Shown piece by piece: positions 8,256-15,714 of a DNA stretch of 24,568 bases. The stretch's first letter is position 1; each line of letters starts with the position of its first letter. The position numbers and the translations under genes are program-made. The stretch is from an uncultured Gloeocapsa sp. (GTDB taxonomy: Bacteria > Cyanobacteriota > Cyanobacteriia > Cyanobacteriales > Gloeocapsaceae): assembly GCA_937930495.1 (NCBI GenBank), contig CALGKL010000006.1:1-24568 (forward strand), in the 5' to 3' direction. The notes under the pieces were generated by a model. It saw nothing but the letters and a program-made list of their open reading frames with translations, was not told the origin of the DNA and searched no databases.

Positions 8256-9092
8256 ATGCCTAATAATCTTCTTACCCAATCAGGATTAACTCTACTATTG
8301 ACAGAATCAAACCTGATTAGAGTAGCCTTTTTTTTACTAGCTTGGCTAGTTAGTTGGTTACCTTTGGCTATTCCTTTAGTCAAAATCCTTAAATGGCGTA
8401 TCCAAGAGCCATTAACGAATGAGCAAAAATTACCATTAATAGTTTCTCTGTATCTAATTGCTCCTGGAATAGTTTGGGGAGCAATTAAAATTACCGAAAG
8501 TTCTTGGTTAAATTGCGGGATTAAATTAGCACCAGAATTTATCCTGTGGTTTTTCTTAGGATTACTATTGGGGATACTGGGTTTAGCCTTACTCATAAGT
8601 TTAGAAAAATCTCTAAATTGGTTAGAATGGCAACCCCAGAATCTAAAAAATTTAAGCAAAATCACTCTACCGATATTGAGTATAAGTATCGGGATCGCCT
8701 TGGTGGAAGAATTGGTGTTTCGCGGTTGGATACTTTGGGATTTACAACAAGATTATTCTTATTGGTTGGCTGCGGCGATCGCCAGTTTGATTTTTGCTCT
8801 TTTACATCTGTTGTGGGAAAGGGAGAAGACCATACCCCAATTACCGGGTTTGTGGTTAATGGGAATGGTTTTGGCTCAAGCTCGTCTCACGGCTAATGAT
8901 ACCATCGCTTTAGCTTGGGGTTTACACGCGAGTTGGATTTGGGTATTAACTTCTGTCAGTAGTGCTGAATTGATTAGATATCCAGAAAAGCTACCCGCAC
9001 CTTGGTTAATCGGTTTTTTCCGGGAACCTTTAGCGGGATTGGTGGGGATTAGCTTGCTGTTGGGAACGGGAATCCTGTGTTATTTGATTTAA
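8256..9092 (+). CDS. CPBP family intramembrane glutamic endopeptidase
   Basis: A 278-residue polytopic membrane protein of the CPBP/Abi (CAAX protease and bacteriocin-processing) family. The signature E151-E152-x3-R156 (VEELVFRGWIL) is followed by F180-x3-H184 (FALLHLLWE) and a third conserved His, H224 (WGLHASWIW). About seven hydrophobic segments are visible, including 22-41, 60-80, 94-116, 137-150 and 170-187. Family members cleave or process peptides within the membrane; in cyanobacteria most have no assigned substrate. I chose the ATG at 8256; an in-frame TTG at 8250 would add two residues, and neither has a clear SD. Its TAA shares the sequence TTAA with the stop of the convergent gene, a 4-nt overlap. 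Confidence 0.85.
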   Translation: MPNNLLTQSGLTLLLTESNLIRVAFFLLAWLVSWLPLAIPLVKILKWRIQEPLTNEQKLPLIVSLYLIAPGIVWGAIKITESSWLNCGIKLAPEFILWFFLGLLLGILGLALLISLEKSLNWLEWQPQNLKNLSKITLPILSISIGIALVEELVFRGWILWDLQQDYSYWLAAAIASLIFALLHLLWEREKTIPQLPGLWLMGMVLAQARLTANDTIALAWGLHASWIWVLTSVSSAELIRYPEKLPAPWLIGFFREPLAGLVGISLLLGTGILCYLI

Positions 9093-9811
9093 AAATGCCA
9101 ACTCGATCGCCAGGCTGTTTCAGCTTCAGCTATAGCTAATTCCCTGATTAATCTTTGATATTTTTGCTCTATTTGTTTGATTTCTTGTCTGATTGCTCTG
9201 ATTTTATTTCTGTGATTGCTTAAATTAGTATCACTAAATTCTATTTCCCCTAAAGATAATTTGATTACTGTCATTTGACTCAGGTTATTTTCTTTTTCAG
9301 TAACAATACTTAATAAGTTAGCCGGACTATTTATCCTAGGGATATTCTCTTCTGCTTCAATAGCCATTTCAATAATTTTCCCAGGGATATCTTCCGGTAA
9401 GATACCTACTTTTTGTAAAGTACTGTCACCTAATTTTGACATTTCTGCCAATTTCAAACCCACAGAATTTTCAAGATTATTTAACCATTCTTCTAACTGA
9501 ATTGGGTCATTGAGCTTGAGAGTATTTTCTCCTGGTGACAGGTAATCTAATAACTTAGTGAAGTCTTCTTGACTTATTTTAAGCAGTTTTCGTTGGAGAT
9601 TTTCTCTTTGACTAAAAGATAGTTTTAAAAAATTCTCAGGATAAATTTGGGTACAAACCTGATAAGCGGCGAGGATAAACTGTTTAGCTACTACTTCGCT
9701 CAATAAACCTAAATATTCCCGATAAGCTCGATAAATTTCCTCACTAATTAAAACTACTTTTTCCTCTATTTGCTCTAAATCTTTTTTAATTTGTTGAATT
9801 GTTCTAGTCAT
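9089..9811 (-). CDS. Unrecognised helical protein, 240 residues
   Basis: I do not recognise this family. The 240-residue product is largely charged and helical, with no signal peptide or membrane segment. Residues about 1-30 (IQQIKKDLEQIEEKVVLISE) and about 200-232 (IRAIRQEIKQIEQKYQRLIR) have heptad-like spacing and may form coiled coils flanking a middle domain. The centre has LSPGENTLKLNDPIQLEEWL (about 91-110) and SPANLLSIVTEKENNLSQM. Composition and codon usage look like the neighbours, so it does not look like a recent import. It lies 99 bp downstream of the YbjN gene on the same strand. The repeated HNR/RE-rich C-terminus ends in an odd aromatic tail, RSSWHF. Function cannot be inferred. 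Confidence 0.75.
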   Translation of the reverse strand: MTRTIQQIKKDLEQIEEKVVLISEEIYRAYREYLGLLSEVVAKQFILAAYQVCTQIYPENFLKLSFSQRENLQRKLLKISQEDFTKLLDYLSPGENTLKLNDPIQLEEWLNNLENSVGLKLAEMSKLGDSTLQKVGILPEDIPGKIIEMAIEAEENIPRINSPANLLSIVTEKENNLSQMTVIKLSLGEIEFSDTNLSNHRNKIRAIRQEIKQIEQKYQRLIRELAIAEAETAWRSSWHF

Positions 9812-9816
9812 ATTAA

Positions 9817-9890
9817 TTAGGGAAATAGGGAAAAACGAGGTCTAAGGGGATGGAGAATGTAGAATTTTCGATACTCCTCACTCTCCCTAA
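9817..9890. repeat. Inverted repeat TTAGGGA ... TCCCTAA in an intergenic gap
   Basis: TTAGGGA (9817-9823) and TCCCTAA (9884-9890) are perfect inverted 7-mers flanking 60 bp in the gap between the YbjN gene and the helical protein gene. Inside, GAGG (9837-9840) can face CCTC (9875-9878). TTAGGGA is followed at once by another AGGGA-like unit (ATAGGGA). It could be a small decayed MITE-like element or just a purine-rich spacer that folds. Confidence 0.3.
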
Positions 9891-9910
9891 CCGAATTCTA
9901 GTTACCAAAA

Positions 9911-10378
9911 TTATTTAAGACCATATTTTTCTTGGAGAATTTCATCATACTCATCAGCAATAGTTGCTACTAGAGTGATAGCACGAGAAATTTCTCCAGG
10001 GTTTAAATCAGCAACAGTACGTTGAACCGAAACTACTATACTATTATTAAATATACTAAAACAGGTCTCAAAAGTTCCTGACCAGTTCATCTCCAATAGA
10101 TGACGCATTAATTCTGGTTCATTATTAGCGGGTAAAGTTAAAACCGCAGACCAAACCGTTAACAAGTCTTCCTCGGTTTCTCCGGTTAACTGGACAAAAA
10201 CTTCTACCTTACCATATTGAAACTTCCAGAGATAACCCTCTTCTGTCTGTTTTACCATCGCACTGTCATTTTGTTCCATACTAGCAATAACAGTTTGAAT
10301 GATGTCTTTGTGACTAATAGGGTTGGTATCTTCTTCTTCATCTAGGATGTCGTTTACATTGAGTTCTTCTGTCGTCAT
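9911..10378 (-). CDS. YbjN domain-containing protein
   Basis: A 155-residue soluble protein resembling the YbjN/CesT-like (type III chaperone fold) family: VIASMEQNDSAMVKQTEEGYLWKFQYG, an aromatic beta-strand run, then LMRHLLEMNWSGTFETCFSIFN and SVQRTVADLNPGEISRAITLVATIADEYDEIL. The first 20 residues are very acidic (DILDEEEDTN). Cyanobacterial members are widespread and uncharacterised; the fold usually binds protein partners. Its start lies inside the upstream metal-transporter ATPase gene, overlapping by 41 nt in another frame (10338-10378). A good SD-like GAGGAAG just before the ATG, within the ATPase gene, supports this start. It is therefore almost surely co-expressed with the ATPase, though no functional link is known. 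Confidence 0.82.
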   Translation of the reverse strand: MTTEELNVNDILDEEEDTNPISHKDIIQTVIASMEQNDSAMVKQTEEGYLWKFQYGKVEVFVQLTGETEEDLLTVWSAVLTLPANNEPELMRHLLEMNWSGTFETCFSIFNNSIVVSVQRTVADLNPGEISRAITLVATIADEYDEILQEKYGLK

Positions 10379-11117
10379 AATCTTCCTCTAGGTTAAAAAA
10401 TCTTACTCTACCACTATAAGCGCGTTCGAGATTTTCTGCTCGTAAAACCGATTGGCGATCGCCATAAGCGACCACTTCTCTGTTTAACAAGATTAGGTGA
10501 TCAAAATTAGTGATTGATTCTCCCAAATCGTGATTAACTACTAGGACTATTTTACCCTCTTGCGCTAACTCTTGAAAAATATCAAAGATAATCTCTTCTG
10601 TACGATGATCCACCCCCACAAAAGGTTCATCAAAGAGAAAGATTTCCCCTCCCTGAGTTAAAGACCGCGCGAGAAATACTCTCTGTTGTTGACCTCCAGA
10701 TAATTGACCAATAGGACGATTAGTATAAGCACTCATCCCCACTCTCATCAACGCTTCTTTAGCTTTGTTTTTACTACTCGGAGAAAAACCCCTTAACCAA
10801 CCCGTTTGTCTAACCCTTCCCATCATCACTACATCCCACACCGTCACTGGATAAGTCCAATCGATTTGCGATCGCTGGGGAACATAAGCAACTTTACTCA
10901 ATTGTTGTTTTAAGGGTTGATTTCCATAACTTACTTCTCCCTGGGTTGAAGGAATTAAACCCAACATCCCTTTAATCAGAGTACTTTTTCCCGCACCATT
11001 GGGACCGATTAACCCTGTTACTTTTCCCGGTACTATTTCCAGACTAATATCTCTTAAAGCTTGAACTTTTCTATATTCTACCGATAGATGATTGATTCTA
11101 ATTTTTTGACTATTCAT
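10338..11117 (-). CDS. Metal ABC transporter ATP-binding protein (Mn/Zn type)
   Basis: A 259-residue ABC ATPase of the manganese/zinc/iron chelate (ZnuC/MntA/TroB-like) family. Walker A GPNGAGKST is at 38-46, Q-loop Q81 in YVPQRSQIDWTYPVTVWDVV, the signature LSGGQ at 139-143, Walker B IFLFDE at 159-164, and the H-loop H196 (VVNHD). The QRSQIDWTYPVTVWDVVMMGR stretch is characteristic of metal importers. It would energise uptake of Mn2+ or Zn2+ through a membrane permease. The divergent gene at 11202 encodes the matching substrate-binding lipoprotein, but no permease gene is present; the next gene on this strand is YbjN. The C-terminus ends in a Arg/His-rich tail (DRRTQCKRHPR) encoded in the overlap, which may be dispensable. 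Confidence 0.9.
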   Translation of the reverse strand: MNSQKIRINHLSVEYRKVQALRDISLEIVPGKVTGLIGPNGAGKSTLIKGMLGLIPSTQGEVSYGNQPLKQQLSKVAYVPQRSQIDWTYPVTVWDVVMMGRVRQTGWLRGFSPSSKNKAKEALMRVGMSAYTNRPIGQLSGGQQQRVFLARSLTQGGEIFLFDEPFVGVDHRTEEIIFDIFQELAQEGKIVLVVNHDLGESITNFDHLILLNREVVAYGDRQSVLRAENLERAYSGRVRFFNLEEDYDDRRTQCKRHPR

Positions 11118-11158
11118 AATCCCTTTAGTTAATCCTTTCTTCTAGCATAGGGGAAAAA

Positions 11159-11200
11159 TGAAAAAATTATGATAAACTTTGTGAAAAAATTATGATAAAC
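11159..11200. repeat. Two identical 19-bp direct repeats upstream of the metal-binding lipoprotein gene
   Basis: TGAAAAAATTATGATAAAC occurs at 11159-11177 and again, identically, at 11182-11200, with a 4-bp spacer (23-bp period, about two helical turns). Each copy contains the 9-bp palindrome TTATGATAA (11167-11175, 11190-11198) and a TATGAT hexamer like a -10 box. The second copy ends 1 nt before the ATG at 11202. In the 84-bp divergent gap this looks like a paired operator for both metal-uptake genes, for a Fur-superfamily or other metal regulator; this is inference. No Shine-Dalgarno fits between the repeat and the ATG. Confidence 0.6.
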
Positions 11201-11201
11201 C

Positions 11202-12116
11202 ATGAAATTATTTACCCCTTTAGTAGTAGGACTAACTCTATTAGGTATTTCTCTCACTGGTTGTCAAAGTGAAACTACCGCCAAAGATAAACTCCTGGTT
11301 GTTTCTACCAGTACGATTATCGCTGATTTGACAGCAAATATTGGGGGAGAGGCGATCGAACACAGAGGAATTCTCAGACCGGGAGATGACCCCCATTTAT
11401 ACGAACCGGTACCTAGAGACGTAGCATTAATCGAAAAAGCTGATCTGATTATCTATAATGGTTATGGTCTTGAACCTGCTTTAATTAGACTGATAGAAGC
11501 AACAGGAATAAAAGCGAAAAAATTAGCTGTAGGTGAAACAGTACCACCCCTAGACTCTAATCATCAAGGTACTAAAGTTCCCGACCCTCACGTTTGGGGA
11601 AACGCCCTTAATGGTATTATTATGATTAATACGATCAGAGATGCTCTGATTAAATTATCTCCTGAAAATGAGGCTGAATTTATCGCTAATGCGGCTGAAC
11701 TGACTACCGAATTAACCGAACTCCACGAATGGATTAAAGCACAAATCGCTACCATTCCCGAAGACCAACGTTTTTTAATTACCACTCATGACGCTTTCGC
11801 CTATTATGCTCAAGCTTATGATCTACCAGTAGCAGGTACTCTGATTGGAATCAGCACTGAAGAACAACCTAGCGCCCAAACTCTGCAAAATCTGGTTAAT
11901 GAAATCAAAACAATAGGAGTAAAAGCGATTTTTGCTGAAACTACTATCAACCCTAGTTTAATCGAAACCGTAGCCCAAGAAGCGGGAGTAACACTAGCAC
12001 CGGGGAAACTCTATTCTGATTCTCTCGGTGCTCCAGGTAGCGAAGCTGATACCTATGTCAAAATGCTCAAAACTAACACCCTGAATATCGTACAAGCACT
12101 TAGCAATGGTAACTAA
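11202..12116 (+). CDS. Metal ABC transporter substrate-binding lipoprotein (TroA/ZnuA-like)
   Basis: A 304-residue cluster A-I metal-binding protein. A lipoprotein signal ends at LTGC (C21 lipidated). Candidate metal ligands are H65 (DDPHLYEP), H130 (DPHVWG), H196 (TTHDAFAYY) and D273 (YSDSLG), spaced as in Treponema TroA, which uses three His plus Asp. The dedicated Mn protein MntC of Synechocystis has Glu in the third position, so this protein is more likely TroA-like with Zn2+ and/or Mn2+ as cargo. There is no His-rich loop between 112 and 130 as seen in many ZnuA proteins. It hands metal to an ABC importer whose ATPase is probably encoded divergently at 10338-11117. The gene overlaps the next one by 11 nt. 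Confidence 0.88.
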   Translation: MKLFTPLVVGLTLLGISLTGCQSETTAKDKLLVVSTSTIIADLTANIGGEAIEHRGILRPGDDPHLYEPVPRDVALIEKADLIIYNGYGLEPALIRLIEATGIKAKKLAVGETVPPLDSNHQGTKVPDPHVWGNALNGIIMINTIRDALIKLSPENEAEFIANAAELTTELTELHEWIKAQIATIPEDQRFLITTHDAFAYYAQAYDLPVAGTLIGISTEEQPSAQTLQNLVNEIKTIGVKAIFAETTINPSLIETVAQEAGVTLAPGKLYSDSLGAPGSEADTYVKMLKTNTLNIVQALSNGN

Positions 12117-12783
12117 TCTTATTGTTGAGGAAACAAAAACCCTCCTCTCTACTATCGAACAATTAAAAACCTCTAGTCAAGCTAAATTGGGTTCTCCCTT
12201 AACCGATGTCGGTTTAAACCCAACTGATGCAGCCAAAATTGAGTCTTTAGCTCAAAGTTTAGAAGCTAAAAACCCCTATCGCTATCCTCTTTTATATAAA
12301 CCTGGACTCCTCAATGGGGTTTGGTTATTACACTATTCTACTTCTCGAGAAATTCGCGCTCTGACTCGCTTAAAATTTGGGTTTAAGGTGGCTAAAGTTT
12401 ATCAAGTGGTTGATGTTGCTTCTAATTCTTTCTTAAATCAAGCTTTTGTTGAACATCAACTCGGTTTAGTCTCTGGATTCGTCTTGGTTACGGCTGTTTT
12501 CGCCCTAGCTAAAAATGATTCAGGATTACCTGATAATCAGTTAAACATTCAGTTTTTAAAGCGTTATTTAGCTATTACGAAATTGGCTGGTATTGCTACT
12601 CCTCAATTAACACCTTTTAAGGAAGTAAATGCTCGTAACCCTCAAGGAAGAGTACCGACTTTTACGATTACTTATTTAGATGAATTTCTGCGGATCGGTA
12701 GAGGTGGTGATGGTGGTTTATATATTCTTTCTAAATCAGAGCTACCACAGTTACAGTTTGTCTCTAAATCACAGTCACGATAA
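12106..12783 (+). CDS. PAP/fibrillin family protein
   Basis: A 225-residue member of the plastid lipid-associated protein/fibrillin family. Diagnostic segments are NPYRYPLLYKPGLLNGVWLL (about 56-75), HYSTSREIRALTRLKFGFKV, the central FLNQAFVEHQLGLVSGFVLV, and the closing YLDEFLRIGRGGDGGLYILS. Family members are thylakoid- or plastoglobule-associated lipid-binding proteins in plants and cyanobacteria, tied to photooxidative stress protection; ligand is unknown here. The start overlaps the end of the metal-binding lipoprotein gene by 11 nt in another frame, so translation is likely coupled. Its TAA overlaps the ATG of a 16-residue micro-ORF (TAATG at 12781-12785). Confidence 0.85.
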   Translation: MVTNLIVEETKTLLSTIEQLKTSSQAKLGSPLTDVGLNPTDAAKIESLAQSLEAKNPYRYPLLYKPGLLNGVWLLHYSTSREIRALTRLKFGFKVAKVYQVVDVASNSFLNQAFVEHQLGLVSGFVLVTAVFALAKNDSGLPDNQLNIQFLKRYLAITKLAGIATPQLTPFKEVNARNPQGRVPTFTITYLDEFLRIGRGGDGGLYILSKSELPQLQFVSKSQSR

Positions 12784-12833
12784 TGATAAAAAATATTATT
12801 TTAGTTGGCTTTGGAGTTTTTCTGACATTTTGA
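12783..12833 (+). CDS. Possible 16-residue hydrophobic micro-ORF
   Basis: ATG at 12783 overlaps the stop of the fibrillin gene (TAATG) and the frame ends with TGA at 12831-12833. The product MIKNIILVGFGVFLTF is one short hydrophobic stretch. It lies 9 nt before the hydrolase start, so it might be a coupling leader or a tiny membrane peptide. Length and lack of a ribosome binding site make it easily a chance ORF. Confidence 0.15.
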   Translation: MIKNIILVGFGVFLTF

Positions 12834-12842
12834 CAACAATTT

Positions 12843-13661
12843 ATGTCTAATTTAAAACTAGCATATCGAGAATGGGGTCAAGGTACAGAACCAATATTGT
12901 TACTCCATGGTCTGGCTGATAATGCTTTGGTTTGGGAGAGTTTAGCTGAGTATTTAGCTCCTAATTTTCGAATTATAGCACCAGATTTACGGGGACATGG
13001 TAATAGTCCCAAACCAGAAATTGGTTATAGTTTTCCTGATTTAATTGGGGATTTACGATTGTTATTGAAAAATTTGGGTTGGTCTTCAGCTCATGTTTTA
13101 GCTCATTCCTGGAGTGCCAAAATAGCGACTATTTGGGCTACTCAATATCCGGATTATTTTCGGAGTTTAATTTTAGTTGATCCCTTTTTTATCGGTAAAA
13201 TTCCTAGTTATTTTCGTCTCAGTTTTCCTATTCTCTATCAGGTTTTACCTTTTCTCAAAACCATGGGACCATTTTCTAGTTATACAGAAGCAGAAACGAT
13301 AGCGCGTAATTTAAAGCAATATCGGGGTTGGAGTCGGTTACAACAGAAAGCTTGGTCAGCGGGAATAGAAGAGAAACCTGAGGGGAATTGGGGGAGTAAA
13401 TTTACAATTGAGGCACGCAATCAAATTTTTTTAGAGATAATCAAAGTTTCGGGTTTGACTGATTATATAGATATACGAACTCTTTTTATTAAACCAGAAA
13501 AAGGCTTAAATCGCACTGATTGGCAATTAAGACCTTATCGTCAGTATTTAACTAATTTAACAATTTGTGAAGTTCCCGGTAATCATTGGCCATTTCTGGT
13601 TAACCCAGATGCTTTTAATCTTAGCGTAGCTAATTTTTTAGCCATAACGACAGAGTCTTGA
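12843..13661 (+). CDS. Alpha/beta hydrolase
   Basis: A 272-residue alpha/beta-hydrolase-fold protein. The oxyanion-hole motif is LLHGLADN (about 20-27), DLRGHGNSPKP (about 48-58) follows, the nucleophile elbow is A-H-S89-W-S, and the catalytic His is H248 in PGNHWPF. A cap region with SFPILYQVLPFLKTMGPFSSYTEAE lies between. The third triad acid is uncertain. Substrate cannot be told; family members include esterases and haloperoxidase-like or thylakoid lipid hydrolases. There is no signal peptide. It follows the fibrillin gene after 59 bp and may share its transcript; it converges on hisC with only 30 bp between stops. Confidence 0.85.
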   Translation: MSNLKLAYREWGQGTEPILLLHGLADNALVWESLAEYLAPNFRIIAPDLRGHGNSPKPEIGYSFPDLIGDLRLLLKNLGWSSAHVLAHSWSAKIATIWATQYPDYFRSLILVDPFFIGKIPSYFRLSFPILYQVLPFLKTMGPFSSYTEAETIARNLKQYRGWSRLQQKAWSAGIEEKPEGNWGSKFTIEARNQIFLEIIKVSGLTDYIDIRTLFIKPEKGLNRTDWQLRPYRQYLTNLTICEVPGNHWPFLVNPDAFNLSVANFLAITTES

Positions 13662-13691
13662 GACGTTGAAAGAAAATAAAGCGGCTCAATA

Positions 13692-14801
13692 TTATTTTAA
13701 TCCAGACAATAACTCTGAAAAATGTGCTAAAGTTCGGTTGTTTTCTGTAGGAGTCCCTATAGTAATTCTTATGCCACCTTGTGTATAACGGATAAGAGTA
13801 CCTTTGCTTTTGAGATTTTGGCTCAATTGGTTTAAGTCTAGATGAGCAGAGCGTAAATAGATAAAGTTAGCTGCACTGGGAAAGATTTGAAAATAGGGAT
13901 ATTGAGTTAAATTTTGGGTCAATCTGGCTCTTTCGGCAATAGTTTCGGGTATAGTTGCTAATAATTCTTGTCGATGTTCCAGAGCGATTAAAGCTGCGGT
14001 TTGGGAAAAGCTAGGAAGGTTATAGGGTAAACGTACTTTTTCTAAAATATTGGTCAATTGAGGTGAGGCGATCGCATAACCGACTCGATGGGCTGCTAAA
14101 CGGAATGCTTTAGAAAAGGTGCGCAAAATTACCCAATTGGGGTGCTGATTGATTTTATCTACTAAACTGGTTTGACTATACTCAAAATAAGCCTCATCAA
14201 CAACGACGAGAATTTCTGGTGGTAAGCTTTCTAACCAATCTATCTCACCAGGAGTCAGAAGATTACCGGTAGGGGAGTTCGGGTGTACCAAAAAAAGAAC
14301 CCGAATTGGTGGGGTGGAGGGAGTATCTAAAGCTTGTTGTGCTGCGCTGAGATTGAGGGTGAAGTCTGGTTGTCGGGTAATCTTGGTCACCGCAACAGCT
14401 AGGGTTTTAGCGATGATCTCGTACATGGAAAAGGTGGGATCAGCTACTAAAATTCCTCCTGCTCCCCCTACACAGGTAGCGATGAGAAGGGAGCGAATCA
14501 ATTCATCAGAGCCATTACCTAGAGAAATCTGTGCAGGGGTAATGGGGATAGTCAGGGGTGATGCTGATTCGTTGACGTAGGTAGCGATCGCCTGTTTGAG
14601 TTGGTGATGACTACCGTCGGGGTAACGATTATTTTCTATTTGTTGTTGATAAAACCAAGACAGTCTAGCGATCAATTCTGGTGGTAAATCATAGGGACTT
14701 TCATTGGTGTCTAATCTATCTACTGGTTGGGGAGAAATTCCGCCAGGATGGGGAGTATAACTAGTTAAGTTTGCCAAATCTGCGCGAATGAAGCCCACCA
14801 T
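13692..14801 (-). CDS. hisC: Histidinol-phosphate aminotransferase
   Basis: A 369-residue fold-type I PLP aminotransferase. Conserved features: [11 protein letters not shown] (about 30-40), LGNGSDELI (94-102), HPNSPTGN with N175, [11 protein letters not shown] with D202 and Y205, and the Schiff-base lysine K231 in [16 protein letters not shown], including R239. It catalyses the transamination of imidazole acetol phosphate to histidinol phosphate in histidine biosynthesis. Cyanobacteria often carry two HisC-like enzymes, so the specific substrate could be a related aromatic or Cobalamin-type precursor; HisC is the best call. The metallophosphoesterase gene ends 22 nt upstream on the same strand, so both likely share a transcript. 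Confidence 0.88.
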   Translation of the reverse strand: MVGFIRADLANLTSYTPHPGGISPQPVDRLDTNESPYDLPPELIARLSWFYQQQIENNRYPDGSHHQLKQAIATYVNESASPLTIPITPAQISLGNGSDELIRSLLIATCVGGAGGILVADPTFSMYEIIAKTLAVAVTKITRQPDFTLNLSAAQQALDTPSTPPIRVLFLVHPNSPTGNLLTPGEIDWLESLPPEILVVVDEAYFEYSQTSLVDKINQHPNWVILRTFSKAFRLAAHRVGYAIASPQLTNILEKVRLPYNLPSFSQTAALIALEHRQELLATIPETIAERARLTQNLTQYPYFQIFPSAANFIYLRSAHLDLNQLSQNLKSKGTLIRYTQGGIRITIGTPTENNRTLAHFSELLSGLK

Positions 14802-14823
14802 ATCTTAGATCTTAAAACTGTAC

Positions 14824-15666
14824 TTATTCATTTTGACTGATTAGGGTAATTACCGTCAATTCAGGTGGACAAAATAATCTACCGGGGAAATAAGTACCTA
14901 AACCTCGATTAACGTATAATTGATTGCGGTTGATTTGATGCCATCCTTGAGCCCATTGCCAGTTTTTCAGTACATAGGAGCATTCTTGTAAAAAGGGGAT
15001 CCAGGGATGTAGATAACTAGGGGTATTTCTGTGCAACTTTTGAATCACTAGGGGTGCAGAACCTAAACCTGGTAATACAATCTGTCCACCATGTGTATGC
15101 CCTGATAATTGTAGGTCAACTCGCCAAGGTTTAAGTAGTTCTGCTGTATCAGGATTGTGGGAAAGAACTAAGCGGGGGATATGATCATCTAACTGTGTGA
15201 AGACTTTAGCTGGGGTGAATTCTTTTGACCAATAGTCAGCTAAACCGACGATGGGGAATATCCCCCCAAAAGGGTAGGCAATTTCATTCCAAAGCACCCT
15301 GATACCTATTTTGGTTAAAGCTTGGGTAATTATTCGACGAGAGTTACTTTCGTGTATATCATGATTACCTAAGCAGGCGTAAATTCCTAATTTGCTTTTG
15401 AGGGTTTTTAGTCTAATGGCTAAGTCCTCTATGGGAGTGGGATCGTCTGTGACATAATCTCCTGTTAGGAGGATTAAATCGGGGTTTTCTTGATTGGTTA
15501 GATAGATGGTTTCTAATAATTCTGACTCAGATAGACGTAAACCGTCATAGTGAAAGTCAGATAATTGTACTAGTTTGATTCCTGAGAGGGAAGCTGGTAA
15601 ATCGGCGATCGCAATAGTCAATCTTTCTACCTTTAATGCTTCTCTCCATTTAATTTTAAATTCCAT
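14824..15666 (-). CDS. Calcineurin-like metallophosphoesterase (YaeI/YkuE-like)
   Basis: A 280-residue phosphoesterase with a complete two-metal site: D37-x-H39 (QLSDFHYDG), D70 (LLTGDYV), N101-H102-D (CLGNHDI), H170 (LSHNPD) and H190-x-H192 (LSGHTHGGQI). The LVQLSDFH and GHTHGGQ context is that of the YaeI/YkuE branch, which acts on phosphodiesters at or near the membrane. There is no clear signal peptide; the first 35 residues are amphipathic. I chose the ATG at 15666; an in-frame TTG at 15681 would add five residues but falls in the T-tract after a hairpin. No SD precedes the ATG. A hairpin with a U-tract ends only 17 nt before it. Confidence 0.87.
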   Translation of the reverse strand: MEFKIKWREALKVERLTIAIADLPASLSGIKLVQLSDFHYDGLRLSESELLETIYLTNQENPDLILLTGDYVTDDPTPIEDLAIRLKTLKSKLGIYACLGNHDIHESNSRRIITQALTKIGIRVLWNEIAYPFGGIFPIVGLADYWSKEFTPAKVFTQLDDHIPRLVLSHNPDTAELLKPWRVDLQLSGHTHGGQIVLPGLGSAPLVIQKLHRNTPSYLHPWIPFLQECSYVLKNWQWAQGWHQINRNQLYVNRGLGTYFPGRLFCPPELTVITLISQNE

Positions 15667-15683
15667 TTTTAAAAAAACCAAAA

Positions 15684-15712
15684 AGATACCTATGGATTAT
15701 TAACAGGTATCT
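15684..15712 (-). terminator. Hairpin with U-tract between the lipoprotein gene and the metallophosphoesterase gene
   Basis: On the - strand AGATACCT (15712-15705) pairs with AGGTATCT (15691-15684), an 8-bp stem with a 13-nt loop, followed by TTTT-GG-TTTTTTT. This would end lipoprotein transcripts. Its T-tract runs into the metallophosphoesterase start (ATG at 15666), so it could also act in that gene's leader. Confidence 0.65.
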
Positions 15713-15714
15713 CT

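Noticed and set aside
8243..8665. Antisense 140-residue frame over the CPBP protease gene
   Set aside because: The + strand frame has the EExxxR motif and hydrophobic helices of a true gene; the antisense product has no recognisable features.
9874..9884. ACTCCTCAC in the gap before the YbjN stop, like the core motif of the cyanobacterial ncRNA Yfr1
   Set aside because: Yfr1 needs a downstream hairpin and T-run on the same strand; none follows, and the rest of the gap does not resemble it.
11202..12116. Calling the binding protein MntC, the standard cyanobacterial manganese protein
   Set aside because: The third ligand is His (TTHDAF), as in TroA/ZnuA, instead of the Glu in MntC (SEGAF-like).
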